The notes: generated by a model not told the origin, from the letters alone. A stretch of DNA of 64,000 nt from Cupriavidus pinatubonensis (GCF_019602855.1 NZ_CP080767.1:2790001-2854000), one strand, 5' to 3'. Numbered from the stretch's first letter, positions 49,394-59,713 are shown. Made by a program: numbers and translations.

Positions 49394-49984
49394 TTACTTG
49401 CTCTTGGGCACGCGGCCCATCAGGAAGAACTCGTCGTTCGGGCGCATGCCGATGGTATTGGCCATCCGGTTCGACAAGCCGAAGAAAGCCGTGATGGCGG
49501 CGATGTCCCACGCATCTTCGTCGGTGAAGCCGTGCTCGCGCAGCGCCTCGAAATCCGCCTCGTTGACCTCGTGCGAGGCCTTGCAGACCTTGAGTGCGAA
49601 ATCGAGCATGGCGCGCTGGCGCGGCGGGATATCGGCTTTCAGGTAGTTCACCGCGACCTGGTCGGCGACCAGCGGCTTCTTTTCGTAGATGCGCAGGATC
49701 GCGCCATGCGCGACCACGCAATACAGGCACTGATTGGCCGCCGATGTGGCGACCACGATCATCTCGCGTTCACCCTTGGTCAGGCCACCATCCTTGAGCA
49801 TCAGCGCGTCGTGATACGCAAAGAACGCACGGAACTCGTCAGGACGATGAGCCAGCGTCAGGAAGACGTTGGGCACGAAGCCGGCCTTGTCCTGGACTTC
49901 CAGGATGCGCTGCCGGATGTCGTCGGGCAGCGCCGCCAGTTCGGGAACAGGGTAACGGCTGATGGGATGGGCCGGGCGGGTCAT
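49394..49984 (-). CDS. AhpD-like peroxidase-related protein
   Basis: A 196-residue member of the carboxymuconolactone decarboxylase/AhpD superfamily. The redox site is in NQCLYCVVAHGA, i.e. CxxC followed four residues later by His, as in AhpD. The pattern FVPNVFLTLAHRPDEF at the N-terminus is that of the uncharacterised peroxidase-related subgroup. It may reduce peroxides or act as an oxidoreductase partner. The ATG at 49984 is used; a GTG at 49999 is an alternative. Confidence 0.9.
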   Translation of the reverse strand: MTRPAHPISRYPVPELAALPDDIRQRILEVQDKAGFVPNVFLTLAHRPDEFRAFFAYHDALMLKDGGLTKGEREMIVVATSAANQCLYCVVAHGAILRIYEKKPLVADQVAVNYLKADIPPRQRAMLDFALKVCKASHEVNEADFEALREHGFTDEDAWDIAAITAFFGLSNRMANTIGMRPNDEFFLMGRVPKSK

Positions 49985-50067
49985 GGCTGTCTCACTCACG
50001 TCGTTGTTGTCGCCCCATTGTAACGAAGGCGCAACGCGCGAGCCGGGCAGCCGCCCGGCCAGAAGAA

Positions 50068-51840
50068 TCAGTGCGTGGCGAACTGGATCCGGTGCAGCCC
50101 GGCGTACAGACCGTTGGCGGCCAGCAGCTCTTCGTGGGTGCCATGCTCCGCCACGCGGCCATGGTCGAGCACGACGATACGGTCGGCGTTCTCGATCGTC
50201 GACAGGCGGTGCGCGATCACCAGCGTCGTGCGGCCAACCATCAGTGCTTCAAGGGCGGCCTGCACCTGGCGTTCGGATTCCGAATCGAGCGCCGAAGTCG
50301 CCTCATCAAGGATCAGGATCGGCGCATCCTTGTAGATCGCGCGCGCAATGGCCAGGCGCTGGCGCTGGCCGCCCGAAAGCTTCATGCCGTTGTCGCCGAT
50401 ATTCGTGTTGACGCCTTCGGGCAGGTTCTTCACCACATCGGTCAGATAGGCAGCCTGCAGCGCACGCTCCACGCGCGCCATGTCGATCTCTTCTTCCGAA
50501 CGGGCGCCGTAGGCCACGTTGGCGGCAACGGTGTCGTTGAACAACACCACGTCCTGGCTCACGAAGGCGATCTGATTGCGCAGTTCGCGCAGCGCGATAT
50601 CGCCGATAGCATGGCCGTCCAGCAGGATGCGGCCGTCGGTCGGATCGAAGAAGCGCGGCACCAGGTTGACCAGCGTGGTCTTGCCGCTGCCCGACGGACC
50701 GACCAGCGCCACGACCTCGCCGGCGGGTACCCGGATATCGACGCCCTCCAGCGCCGGCCGCGTGCCTTCGCCATAGCGGAAGCCCACGCGCTCGAACACG
50801 AGGTCGCCCTTGGCGCGTTCGAGGCGCACGCCGCCGTCCTGCGGCTCGACCGGCTCGTCGATCAGCCGGAAGATCAGCTCGGCCGCGGTCAGGCCACGCG
50901 TGAGCGGCTGGTTGATGTCGGTCAGGTGCTTGAGCGGCGAGATCAGCAGCAGCATGGCCATCACGAAGCCGGTGAAGCCGCCGATCGTCGTCTGGTTGCC
51001 CTGCGCCTGGATCATGGCGATGGTGATGATGACCGACAGCGCGAGCGCGGCCAGGAATGCCGTCACAGGCTGGTTCAGGCCACCGGCAACCGCCATGCGC
51101 ATCGAGTAGTTCTTGAGGCGGTCCGCCATGTTGCGGAAGCGGTTCATCTCGTAGGCTTCGCCGCCGTGCAGCTTCACGACCTTGTAGCCACCGGCTGCCT
51201 CTTCGACGACGTATGCGGCGCTGTTGGTCAGCGTCTGGTGATCGCGATTGAGGCGGCGCAGCCGCCGGTTGATCTTCGACATCAGGTAGCCGATCACGGG
51301 CAGGATCACCGACACGATCAGCGTCAGGCGCCAGTTCGTGTAGAACAGGTAGATCAGCAGGGCGACGACGGTCAGCGAATCCCGCACCAGCGTGATGAAT
51401 ACGCTCGTCAGGATCGACAGCACCTGGTTGACTTCGAAGATCACGGCGTTGATCAGCGACGCCGCGGTATTGCGGTGATAGAAGTGCGCCGGCGCATGCA
51501 GCATGCGGTCGAACATCTGCATGCGCATCTTCAGCAGCACGCGGTTCGAAATCAGGCTCAGCAGGTAACCCGACGCGAACTGCGCCACGCCGCGGATCAG
51601 CGCCACGCCAGTCAGGATCGCCGGGACATGCCACAGCTTGCCGGCGTACTCGCCGCCAAAGCCCTTGTCGAGCAGGTCGTTGACGACCTTCGGGATCACG
51701 CCTTCGCTGGCCGCGACCACGGCCATGGCCAGGATGGCGGCAATGAAGATGCGCAGTTCGGGCCGCAGATAGCCCATCAGGCGCTTGCCCACCTTTACGT
51801 CGTGTCCGGCCGATTGTTCGGACTTAGCTGGATTACTCAC
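50068..51840 (-). CDS. msbA: Lipid A export ATP-binding/permease protein
   Basis: A 590-residue ABC half-transporter: six membrane helices (about 25-320) and an ATPase domain with Walker A VGPSGSGKTTLV, signature KLSGGQRQRLAIA and Walker B ILILDEATSALD. Length and order match MsbA, the flippase of lipid A-core in the inner membrane. The start is taken at the GTG at 51840, which has AAGGGCG upstream and gives the usual length; the GTG at 51873 lacks a ribosome site. A related type (general ABC lipid exporter) cannot be fully ruled out. Confidence 0.9.
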   Translation of the reverse strand: MSNPAKSEQSAGHDVKVGKRLMGYLRPELRIFIAAILAMAVVAASEGVIPKVVNDLLDKGFGGEYAGKLWHVPAILTGVALIRGVAQFASGYLLSLISNRVLLKMRMQMFDRMLHAPAHFYHRNTAASLINAVIFEVNQVLSILTSVFITLVRDSLTVVALLIYLFYTNWRLTLIVSVILPVIGYLMSKINRRLRRLNRDHQTLTNSAAYVVEEAAGGYKVVKLHGGEAYEMNRFRNMADRLKNYSMRMAVAGGLNQPVTAFLAALALSVIITIAMIQAQGNQTTIGGFTGFVMAMLLLISPLKHLTDINQPLTRGLTAAELIFRLIDEPVEPQDGGVRLERAKGDLVFERVGFRYGEGTRPALEGVDIRVPAGEVVALVGPSGSGKTTLVNLVPRFFDPTDGRILLDGHAIGDIALRELRNQIAFVSQDVVLFNDTVAANVAYGARSEEEIDMARVERALQAAYLTDVVKNLPEGVNTNIGDNGMKLSGGQRQRLAIARAIYKDAPILILDEATSALDSESERQVQAALEALMVGRTTLVIAHRLSTIENADRIVVLDHGRVAEHGTHEELLAANGLYAGLHRIQFATH

Positions 51841-52064
51841 TACCGCCCTTAATGTGAAAGATGCGACGCGCACCCGGGGGCGGGTGGCACGAGAATCGCC
51901 AATGGGTTACCGGAATAGGCTGTCCCGCATGGCGGAAGCGCCACAATGGGGCGCAAAAAACGCAGCCATTGTAACCGCATTCGCCACCGCACTCTCCGGC
52001 GCGGCAGGCGTGCCGGAATGCGTAGAAAGCACCGTGGCGCCGTACGTTGGCGCCACGTTCGGCC

Positions 52065-55000
52065 TCAATACATCAGCTCGACGGCGTCGTTGCCGAGCCA
52101 CTGCCGCAGTTCGCCGAGCAGCGCCTCGTCCGGCTCCACGCGCCAGTTCGGGCCGAGATGGATTTCGCACGCGGCGCTCGGGTTGCGGTAGCGCACCAGC
52201 AGGCCAAGGCCTGCTGGCCCAGCGTCGCGCGGCTTGGCACGGTACTGCGTAAGCACGGTACGCAGGCGGTCCATGGTCGAATCTTCCGGCGCGAGCGCAA
52301 TGCTCAGCGCACTGGCATACGCGCTGCGCGCCATTGCCAGGTCCATCACTGACTCCGCCGTGAAGCGCACGCCGCCGGTGAAGGTATCGTGCCGTGCGTT
52401 GCCCGTCGCGATCAGCAACTCGTCCTCGCGGAACATATGCCGGTTGGCATCGAACAGTTCGTTGAAGACAGTCATCTCGACCACGCCGGTGCCATCGTCG
52501 AGCTGCACGATGATCATCTTGCCGCGCTGCGTCATCTGCGTGCGCACGCCGGCGATTACGCCCGCGATGGTCTTGCCGCGCACGTCGCGGCCGAAACCGC
52601 CGCCATTGCCCTGCACTTCCTTCTCGAGCCCGGCCAGCGTGCTTTTCACGAACCGGCGCACTTCATCGCGGCACGCGTCGAACAGGTGGCCCGAGAAGTA
52701 GTAGCCGAGCGCCTGCTTTTCTTCCTGCAGCGTGCGCTTCGGGGTCCAGGCCGGTTCGTCGATCAGTTCGGGGCGGTGGGCTTCGCCGGCGTCGTCCATC
52801 AGGTCGAACAACGACACCTGGTTGGCCGACTCTGCCTTCTGGTCCGCCGCTTCCATGGCGATCGACACCGACGCCAGCAGTTGCGCACGGTTGTTGTTCA
52901 GGCTGTCGAACGCGCCGGCGCGGATCAGCGCCTCGATCGTGCGGCGGTTCACCTGGCGGCGATCGACACGCTCGCAGAAATCGAACAGGTCCTTGAACGG
53001 CCGTTCTTCGCGTGCGCGCAGAATGTCCTCAATCGCGCCCTGGCCCGAGCCCTTGATGCCGCCGAGACCGTAGCGGATGGTCTTCGCATCGGTCGGCGCA
53101 AAGCGGTATTCGCTCGCGTTGACGTCCGGCGGCAGCACCGCGATCTTGTTGAGCTTGCAGTCCTCGTAGAGGATCTTGACCTTGTCGGTGTCGTCCATGG
53201 CGAGCGACATGTTGGCTGCCATGAATTCGGCCGGGTGATGGGCCTTGAGCCACGCGGTGTAGTACGCGAGCAGCGCGTACGCGGCCGCGTGCGACTTGTT
53301 GAAGCCGTAGCCCGCGAACTTCTCCATCAGGTCGAAAATGTCGTCGGCCTGCTCGGCATTGAGCCCGTTCTTGTCGGCGCCTTCGCGGAACATCACGCGA
53401 TGCTGCGCCATTTCCTCGGGCTTCTTCTTGCCCATGGCGCGGCGCAACAGGTCGGCGCCACCGAGCGAGTAACCGCCGATGATCTGCGCCATCTGCATCA
53501 CCTGCTCCTGGTAGACCATGATGCCGTAGGTCTCTTTCAGGACAGGTTCGACGCGCGGATCCGGGTACTCGACCTTTTCGCGGCCGTGCTTGCGCGCGCA
53601 GAAGCTCGGGATCAGGTCCATCGGGCCCGGGCGGTAGAGCGCCACCAGCGCGATGATGTCCTCGAAGCGGTCAGGCTTGGCGTCCTTCAGCATGCCCTGC
53701 ATGCCGCGACTTTCCAGCTGGAACACGGCGACCGTGTTGGCCGTCTTCAGGATGTCGAACGCAGGGCCGTCGTCGAGCGGGATATGGCTGCAGTTCCAGT
53801 CAGCCTTGCTCGGGTCCAGCCGGCGGATATAGCGCTCGGCCCAGTCGAGGATGGTCAGCGTGGTCAGGCCCAAGAAGTCGAACTTGACCAGGCCGGCGGC
53901 TTCCACGTCGTCCTTGTCATACTGGCTGACGACGCCGCTCATGCCGTCGTTCTGACCGCCCTGCGTGTACAGCGGGCAGAAGTCGGTCAGGCGGCCCGGC
54001 GCGATCAGCACGCCGCCGGCGTGCATGCCGACGTTACGCGTCATGCCTTCGACGCGCTGCGCCAGCTCCAGCAGCTGGCGCACCTCTTCCTCGTTGTTCT
54101 CGCGCTCGGTCAGCAGCGGCTCTTCCTTCTTGGCCTCTTCGATCGTGACGAGCTTGCCGGGCTTGAACGGGATCAGCTTGGCGATGCCGTCGACGAAGCC
54201 ATAGCCGAGGTCAAGCACGCGGCCCACGTCGCGCACCGCGGCCTTGGCCGCCATCGTGCCGAACGTGGCGATCTGCGACACCGCGTCCTTGCCGTACTTC
54301 TCTTTCACGTACGTGATCACGCGATCGCGTCCGTGCTGGCAGAAGTCGATATCGAAGTCGGGCATCGAGACCCGTTCCGGGTTCAGGAAACGCTCGAACA
54401 GCAGCGCGTACTTGAGCGGATCGAGATCGGTAATGCCGAGCGCATAGGCCACCAGCGAACCGGCACCCGAGCCCCGGCCCGGACCGACCGGCACGCCGTT
54501 GTTCTTGGCCCAGTTGATAAAGTCCGCCACGATCAGGAAGTAGCCCGGAAAGCCCATCTTGATGATGGTGCCGGTCTCGAATTCCAGCCGTGCGTAATAT
54601 TCGGGCCGCTTCGCCTCGCGCTCCGCCTCATTGGGAAACAGCACCGACAAGCGCTTCTCGAGACCATCCTTGGCCATGAAGACCAGGTAGTCGTCGAGCG
54701 ACATGCCGTCCGGCGTCGGGAACAGCGGCAGGCGCGGCTTGCCAAGTTCCAGCGTCAGGTTGCAGCGGCGCGCGATCTCGACGGCGTTCTGCAGCGCGGA
54801 CGGAATGTCGGCGAACAGCGCGCACATCTCGTCCTGCGTTTTGAAATACTGGTCCGTGGTGAAACGGCGCGTGCGGCGCGGGTTCGCCAGCAGTTCGCCT
54901 TCGGCGATGCACACGCGCGCTTCATGCGCGGTGAAGTCGTCCGGTGTCATGAACTGCACCGGGTGCGTGGCCACCACTGGCAGCTGCATCTCGGCCGCCA

Positions 55001-55583
55001 GGTGCACGGCCTGTTGCACGTAGGCGTCCGTGCCGGGATGGCCGGCGCGCTGCAGTTCAATGTAGAAGCGCTGCGGGAACACGGCCGCCCAGTGCGCGGC
55101 GGCGCGGCGGGCCGCGTCGACGTTGCCGTTGGCGAGCGCCATGCCGACGTCGCCGCCCATCGCACCGGACAGCGCAATCAGCCCCGTTGCCAGCGGCTGT
55201 CCGCCCTCGCCTGGCTCCTCGAACCAGCCAGGCTCGATCTCGGCACGGCCGCGATGCTGGTTCGTCAGCCACGCGCGCGACAAGAGCGTGCAAAGGTTCA
55301 GGTAGCCGACGCGGTCCTGCACGAGCAGCAGCAGCCGCGCGGGCTTGTCGCGGTCGTCTTCGTTGGCGAGCCAGACGTCGGCGCCGACCACGGGCTTGAC
55401 GCCGCCGCCACGCGCTTCCTTGTAGAAGCGGATCAGGCCGAAGGCGTTGGCGAGGTCGGTCAGGGCGAGCGCGCCCATGCCATCGGACGCCGCAGCCTTG
55501 ACGGCATCATCCAGGCGGACAATGCCGTCGACGACGGAATACTCGGAATGGACGCGGAGGTGTACGAAACGGGGGGCAGACAT
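52065..55583 (-). CDS. dnaE: DNA polymerase III alpha subunit
   Basis: A 1172-residue replicative polymerase. The PHP domain starts FVHLRVHSEYSVVDGIV; the polymerase active site holds MPDFDIDFCQHGRDRVI with two catalytic Asp; later come the helix-hairpin-helix region and an OB fold (GKTIAGVIAGVRTQMT). It copies DNA in the holoenzyme. The ATG at 55583 gives MSAPRFVHLRVHS; an ATG three codons upstream (55592) is also possible. It has no close partner and is divergent from trhO. Confidence 0.97.
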   Translation of the reverse strand: MSAPRFVHLRVHSEYSVVDGIVRLDDAVKAAASDGMGALALTDLANAFGLIRFYKEARGGGVKPVVGADVWLANEDDRDKPARLLLLVQDRVGYLNLCTLLSRAWLTNQHRGRAEIEPGWFEEPGEGGQPLATGLIALSGAMGGDVGMALANGNVDAARRAAAHWAAVFPQRFYIELQRAGHPGTDAYVQQAVHLAAEMQLPVVATHPVQFMTPDDFTAHEARVCIAEGELLANPRRTRRFTTDQYFKTQDEMCALFADIPSALQNAVEIARRCNLTLELGKPRLPLFPTPDGMSLDDYLVFMAKDGLEKRLSVLFPNEAEREAKRPEYYARLEFETGTIIKMGFPGYFLIVADFINWAKNNGVPVGPGRGSGAGSLVAYALGITDLDPLKYALLFERFLNPERVSMPDFDIDFCQHGRDRVITYVKEKYGKDAVSQIATFGTMAAKAAVRDVGRVLDLGYGFVDGIAKLIPFKPGKLVTIEEAKKEEPLLTERENNEEEVRQLLELAQRVEGMTRNVGMHAGGVLIAPGRLTDFCPLYTQGGQNDGMSGVVSQYDKDDVEAAGLVKFDFLGLTTLTILDWAERYIRRLDPSKADWNCSHIPLDDGPAFDILKTANTVAVFQLESRGMQGMLKDAKPDRFEDIIALVALYRPGPMDLIPSFCARKHGREKVEYPDPRVEPVLKETYGIMVYQEQVMQMAQIIGGYSLGGADLLRRAMGKKKPEEMAQHRVMFREGADKNGLNAEQADDIFDLMEKFAGYGFNKSHAAAYALLAYYTAWLKAHHPAEFMAANMSLAMDDTDKVKILYEDCKLNKIAVLPPDVNASEYRFAPTDAKTIRYGLGGIKGSGQGAIEDILRAREERPFKDLFDFCERVDRRQVNRRTIEALIRAGAFDSLNNNRAQLLASVSIAMEAADQKAESANQVSLFDLMDDAGEAHRPELIDEPAWTPKRTLQEEKQALGYYFSGHLFDACRDEVRRFVKSTLAGLEKEVQGNGGGFGRDVRGKTIAGVIAGVRTQMTQRGKMIIVQLDDGTGVVEMTVFNELFDANRHMFREDELLIATGNARHDTFTGGVRFTAESVMDLAMARSAYASALSIALAPEDSTMDRLRTVLTQYRAKPRDAGPAGLGLLVRYRNPSAACEIHLGPNWRVEPDEALLGELRQWLGNDAVELMY

Positions 55584-55697
55584 GCGCGACATTGTAGCGG
55601 CTCGACATGGTGGCGGCCCGGTTATCGCACATCGCTGACGCACCGCGATAGCTGACGAGCGTGGTGGGAAATGCGGGCCGGCTGCAGCCCGACGCGC

Positions 55698-55703
55698 TAT
55701 AAT
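55698..55703 (+). promoter_or_regulatory. Likely -10 of trhO
   Basis: A perfect TATAAT, 64 bases before the ATG of the rhodanese gene. No good -35 is seen at 16-18 bases. Confidence 0.4.
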
Positions 55704-55766
55704 TTCGCCTTTCCAATCAGGCAGTTATCACGCGCTTGCGCGCGTGTCGGCAGCGCGGCCCTTCTC

Positions 55767-56615
55767 ATGCAGATCGTCAACATCTCCGCTTACAAGTTCG
55801 TCTCACTCAACGACATCGAGACGTTGCGGCCGGAAATGCGCTCGCGCTGCGAGGATCTCGAGCTGAAGGGCACCATCCTGCTCGCGCCGGAAGGTATCAA
55901 CATGTTCCTGGCCGGCCCGCGCGAATCCATCGACGGTTTCATGGCATGGCTGCACGCCGATACGCGCTTCGCAGATATCGCGCCGAAGGAAAGCCTGTCG
56001 GACAACCAGCCCTTCAAGCGCATGCTGGTGCGCGCGAAGAAGGAAATCATCACGATGAAGCGCCCGCTGATCCGTCCCGAGGAAGGGCGCGCGCCGTCGG
56101 TGCGGCCGGTGGATCTCAAGCGCTGGCTCGACCAGGGACACGACGATGAAGGTCGCCCCGTGGTGATGCTCGATACGCGTAACGATTTCGAAGTGGCGGT
56201 CGGGACGTTCGACAACGTGGTCGAGTACAACCTCACGAAGTTCAGCGAATTTCCCGACGTGATCGAAGCCCGCAAGGCGGAATTCGAGGGCAAGACCGTG
56301 GTGTCGTTCTGCACGGGCGGCATCCGCTGCGAGAAGGCCGCGATCCACATGCAGGAAGTCGGCATCGGCCACGTCTACCAGCTTGAAGGCGGCATCCTCA
56401 AGTATTTCGAGGAAGTCGGCGGCGATCATTACCGCGGCGATTGCTTTGTTTTCGACTATCGCACGGCACTCAATCCGAACCTCGAACCCGCCGGCCCGAA
56501 GCAGTGCTTCGCCTGCCGCGCCGTGGTGACGGCCGAAGAGCAGCAAAGCCCGCACTACGTGGTCGGCAAGAGCTGCCCGCATTGCGTCGGGCGGCACGAT
56601 CAGGCAGCGGCCTGA
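55767..56615 (+). CDS. trhO: tRNA uridine(34) hydroxylase, rhodanese-like
   Basis: A 282-residue protein of the YceA/UPF0176 family, now known as TrhO, which hydroxylates U34 of tRNAs with oxygen. The N-terminal acylphosphatase-like domain (GTILLAPEGINMFLAG) is followed by a rhodanese domain with active Cys in VVSFCTGGIRCEKAA, and a C-terminal part with Cys pairs (QCFACRAV and SCPHC) as usual. The ATG at 55767 starts MQIVNISAYKF; the longer frame is rejected. Confidence 0.95.
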   Translation: MQIVNISAYKFVSLNDIETLRPEMRSRCEDLELKGTILLAPEGINMFLAGPRESIDGFMAWLHADTRFADIAPKESLSDNQPFKRMLVRAKKEIITMKRPLIRPEEGRAPSVRPVDLKRWLDQGHDDEGRPVVMLDTRNDFEVAVGTFDNVVEYNLTKFSEFPDVIEARKAEFEGKTVVSFCTGGIRCEKAAIHMQEVGIGHVYQLEGGILKYFEEVGGDHYRGDCFVFDYRTALNPNLEPAGPKQCFACRAVVTAEEQQSPHYVVGKSCPHCVGRHDQAAA

Positions 56616-56626
56616 TTACCCGAGGG

Positions 56627-57307
56627 TTATGCGGCGAGCAGGTGGTAGAGGTTACGCAGCATGCCCGCCGTCGCACCCCAGATAAAGCGATGGCCACCAC
56701 CTTCGCGCGGGAACGGCATCGCGTAGAACATCCGTTCGCCATCGACCCAGCGGAACAGCCGCCGCTCATGGTGCGAAGGATTCATCAGGAAGGCCAGCGG
56801 CACTTCAAAAACATCGGCCACCTCTGAGGCATCCGGCCGCAGCGTGAAACCATCGCGTACGAGTCCTACTACCGGACTGACATGAAAGCCGGTGCCTGTG
56901 ATGTAGTCCGGCAACGCGCCCAGCACTTCCACGTAGTCCCGCGCCAGGCCTACCTCCTCCTCGGTTTCCCGCAAGGCCGTATCGATTCGGTTCACGTCAT
57001 AGCTTTCCTGGCGACCGCCCGGGAAGCTGATCTGTCCTGCGTGCGCGCTCAGGTTGGCATTGCGTTCGGTGAGCAGTATGGTCAGGCCATCGCGGCGCTC
57101 GACGATCGGCACCAGCACCGCGGCATCGCGCAAGCCGCGGCTGCGGTCGTAGACGCGTGATTCGTCGGTAAGTTCGGGTGCCCAGGCGGGCGGCACCTGC
57201 AGCCGGTGGCGGATGAATTCCGACTGCAGACGCGGCGCGCTCAGGGCTGGGCGTTGCGTGTCGGTATCGACGACCGGGAGAGATTCGGGATCAAAGGCGG
57301 GGCGCAT
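56627..57307 (-). CDS. CoA pyrophosphatase-type Nudix hydrolase
   Basis: A 226-residue Nudix protein. The Nudix box is GGRQESYDVNRIDTALRETEEEVGL, here quoted in two parts: GGRQESYDVNRIDT and ALRETEEEVGL. It is followed by a ...EVPLAFLMNPSHHERR segment, and the upstream AAVLVPIVERRDG strand fits the NudL/YeaB (CoA diphosphatase) group. The ATG at 57307 gives the normal length, and an ATG at 57337 is possible. It lies downstream of the rplS terminator on the same strand. Confidence 0.9.
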   Translation of the reverse strand: MRPAFDPESLPVVDTDTQRPALSAPRLQSEFIRHRLQVPPAWAPELTDESRVYDRSRGLRDAAVLVPIVERRDGLTILLTERNANLSAHAGQISFPGGRQESYDVNRIDTALRETEEEVGLARDYVEVLGALPDYITGTGFHVSPVVGLVRDGFTLRPDASEVADVFEVPLAFLMNPSHHERRLFRWVDGERMFYAMPFPREGGGHRFIWGATAGMLRNLYHLLAA

Positions 57308-57375
57308 AACAGGCTCAAGTATGACAGATGCCCGCATTCCGGCAGCGCAGCAATCCTGCACAGTTGCCAAAACGC

Positions 57376-57400
57376 AAAAAGGGCACCTTGCGGTGCCCTT
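57376..57400 (-). terminator. Terminator of the rpsP-rimM-trmD-rplS operon
   Basis: Read on the minus strand: GGGCACC, loop GCAA, GGTGCCC, then TTTTT. A perfect 7-bp stem with a tetraloop, about 47 bases after the rplS stop. Confidence 0.93.
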
Positions 57401-57444
57401 CCTGAGGAAACATCCGGCCGGTAGAACCGGCCGGCATATCCGGC

Positions 57445-57828
57445 TTACTGAGCAGCCTTGGCTGCCTTCGAAACCAGCTTTTCCTTGATACGTGCGGACT
57501 TGCCCGAGCGCTCGCGCAGGTAGTACAGCTTCGCACGACGCACGTCGCCGCGACGCTTTACTTCGATGCCGGCGATCAGCGGCGAGTACAGCTGGAACGT
57601 ACGTTCCACGCCTTCACCCGACGAGATCTTGCGCACGATGAAGGACGAATTCAGGCCACGGTTACGCTTGGCGATCACCACGCCTTCGTAAGCCTGCACG
57701 CGCTTGCGGTTGCCTTCCACCACGTTCACGTTGACGATCACGGTGTCGCCAGGTGCGAATGCGGGGATGGTCTTGTTCGCGGTCAGACGCGCGATCTCTT
57801 CCTTCTCGATCTGCTCGATGATGTTCAT
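57445..57828 (-). CDS. rplS: 50S ribosomal protein L19
   Basis: A 127-residue ribosomal protein with the L19 features: the start MNIIEQIEKEEI, FAPGDTVIVNVNVVEG, and the C-terminal RRGDVRRAKLYYLRERSGKSARIKEK in part (RAKLYYLRERSGK). It is the last gene of the rpsP operon and lies at the 30S-50S interface. A terminator follows. Confidence 0.98.
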   Translation of the reverse strand: MNIIEQIEKEEIARLTANKTIPAFAPGDTVIVNVNVVEGNRKRVQAYEGVVIAKRNRGLNSSFIVRKISSGEGVERTFQLYSPLIAGIEVKRRGDVRRAKLYYLRERSGKSARIKEKLVSKAAKAAQ

Positions 57829-57903
57829 CGTTTTTTCTCCGTAACCATCGTGCCAGCGTTGTATGCCCCAGGCATTGCCCGGGCCCCGGCAGAGGATGGG
57901 GTT

Positions 57904-58686
57904 TTACCTGGCGGGAGACATCTCCCGCCCTTCTTTCACCAACCATTCCGACAAGAATTTCTCGTCGGCACGTGTCAGCAAACCTTGCTTGCGAGCCGCT
58001 TCGATCAGATCGGGGCGCTTTCTCGCAGTATTGGCCAACGCCTGCTGGCGCCGCCACTTTTCAATCTCGGCATGATGGCCACCGAGCAGGATCTCGGGTA
58101 CCCGCACACCCTCGTACTCTTCGGGCCGCGTGTAATGCGGACAATCAAGCAACCCGTTGACGAAACTGTCTTGCACTGCCGACTGCGCATCGCCCAGCAC
58201 ACCGGGCAAGTGGCGCACTACTGCATCGATCAGCGCCATGGCCGGCAATTCGCCGCCGGACAGCACGAAATCGCCAAGGCTGATTTCCTCATGCACGCGA
58301 CGGTCGATCAGGCGCTGGTCGATGGCCTCATAGCGGCCACATAACAGCACCAGACCCGGCCGCTGCGCGAGCGACATGACCTTCTCGTGCGTCAGCGTCG
58401 CGCCCTGTGGCGACATCAGCACCACATGCGGCGTATCTACGCCGGCCTGCGACTGCGCCGCCGAAGCGGCATCGATCGCATCGTCCAGTGGCCTGGGCAG
58501 CATGACCATGCCGGGACCACCACCATACGGACGATCATCGATCGTGCGGTAGTTGTCCGTGGTGAAATCGCGTGGATTCCACGTGCGCAGGGCATACCGC
58601 TGCTGCTTGGCTGCCCGGCTGGTGATACCCCAGTCGGTCAGCGCGCGAAACATTTCGGGAAACAGCGTGATTACATCGAACTGCAT
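57904..58686 (-). CDS. trmD: tRNA (guanine-37-N1)-methyltransferase
   Basis: A 260-residue SPOUT methyltransferase that methylates G37 of tRNAs. Visible blocks: [45 protein letters not shown] and [17 protein letters not shown], the SAM-binding knot. It lies between rimM and rplS in the conserved operon. Confidence 0.97.
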
Positions 58687-58721
58687 CCGCCCTCCCCGTC
58701 CGAACTGCCGGCTTCGGCAAT

Positions 58722-59387
58722 TCAGTAGTCGAGCCCCCAGTCCACCACGATGCGCTTGCCCGCGGTGTCGACCGTGCGCAGGAACGCATCGACAAACGGA
58801 ACCAGCCGTTCACCGGCCTTGCCGTCGGGCAATGCGTAAGCCACCTGCAGGATCTGGTGAGCCCCGTTATCGATCAGACCGGACACCTCGCCAAGCAACT
58901 CGCCTTGCTCGTTGCTGACGGCGCAGCCGATCAGGTCTACCCAGTAAAACTCATTCTCTTCCGGCGCGGGAAAGTCCGCACGCCGGATCCACACGCGACG
59001 GCCCTTGAGCGCCTCGGCCAGATTGCGGTCCGATACGCCGGTCGCCTGCGCAACCACAGTTCCACTGTGCTCGCGCGATTGCGCAACCCGGACGCAGACC
59101 GCCTGCGCGCGAGATGCTTCCGCGGTGGCGACAAGGCCAGCCTGCGGCGGCGTGAGCAGCCACCACCGGCGCGCATGCAGCAATGCGGATGCATCGTTGG
59201 CATGCGGCTCGACCTTGATCCAGCCACGGATGCCGTAGGCAGCACCGACATAGCCCACCTCCACCAGATCATCTGGCAGCGGATCGGCATACAAGAGCGT
59301 CGCCGGCAGCTTGGTCGCCTTCGGCGACTCGCCTTGGGGCCGGTTCAATGGCCTCGGCGCAGCGGCGCCCTGCTTTCGTTCAGTCAC
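58722..59387 (-). CDS. rimM: 16S rRNA processing protein RimM
   Basis: A 221-residue 30S assembly factor. After a variable N-terminal extension of about 40 residues, the RimM domain starts [23 protein letters not shown]; the PRC-barrel part contains [15 protein letters not shown] and [13 protein letters not shown]. It binds S19 and helps 16S maturation. The start is taken at GTG 59387; a GTG at 59411 would add eight residues. The N-terminal extension is common in Cupriavidus relatives. Confidence 0.94.
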
Positions 59388-59435
59388 GTGTGCAATGAAA
59401 ACGCGCCCCACCAGGGAGCGCGTAACAGACTGCTA

Positions 59436-59690
59436 TCAGGCAGCGGCCTTGGCGGCGTTCTGCTTGACCAGGCGAGCAACGGTCGGCGACAGTTGTGCGC
59501 CGACGCCTTGCCAGTAGGCCAGACGGTCAGCCACAACGCGCAGACCTTCTTCGCCTTCCGAAGCCAGCGGGTTGTAGAAGCCAACGCGCTCGATGAAGCG
59601 GCCATCGCGACGGTTGCGCGAATCGGTGGCGACGATGTTGAAGAACGGGCGCTTCTTGCTGCCGCCGCGAGCCAGACGGATGACGACCAT
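59436..59690 (-). CDS. rpsP: 30S ribosomal protein S16
   Basis: An 84-residue ribosomal protein beginning MVVIRLARGGSKKRPFFNIV, with SRNRRDGRFIERVGFYNP and the C-terminal AYWQGVGAQLSPTVARL. All are S16 signatures. It is the first gene of rpsP-rimM-trmD-rplS; the ATG at 59690 gives the normal length, and upstream codons are rejected. Confidence 0.97.
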   Translation of the reverse strand: MVVIRLARGGSKKRPFFNIVATDSRNRRDGRFIERVGFYNPLASEGEEGLRVVADRLAYWQGVGAQLSPTVARLVKQNAAKAAA

Positions 59691-59713
59691 GAGATGATTC
59701 CTCAGAAAACTTG

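Noticed and set aside
50071..51852. A 593-codon plus-strand open frame across msbA
   Set aside because: It is antisense to the ABC exporter, with the usual Gln/His/Arg-rich shadow composition.
52389..55655. A 1088-codon plus-strand open frame across dnaE
   Set aside because: It is antisense to dnaE, rich in His/Arg/Gln/Val, with no recognisable fold. DnaE motifs are clear on the other strand.
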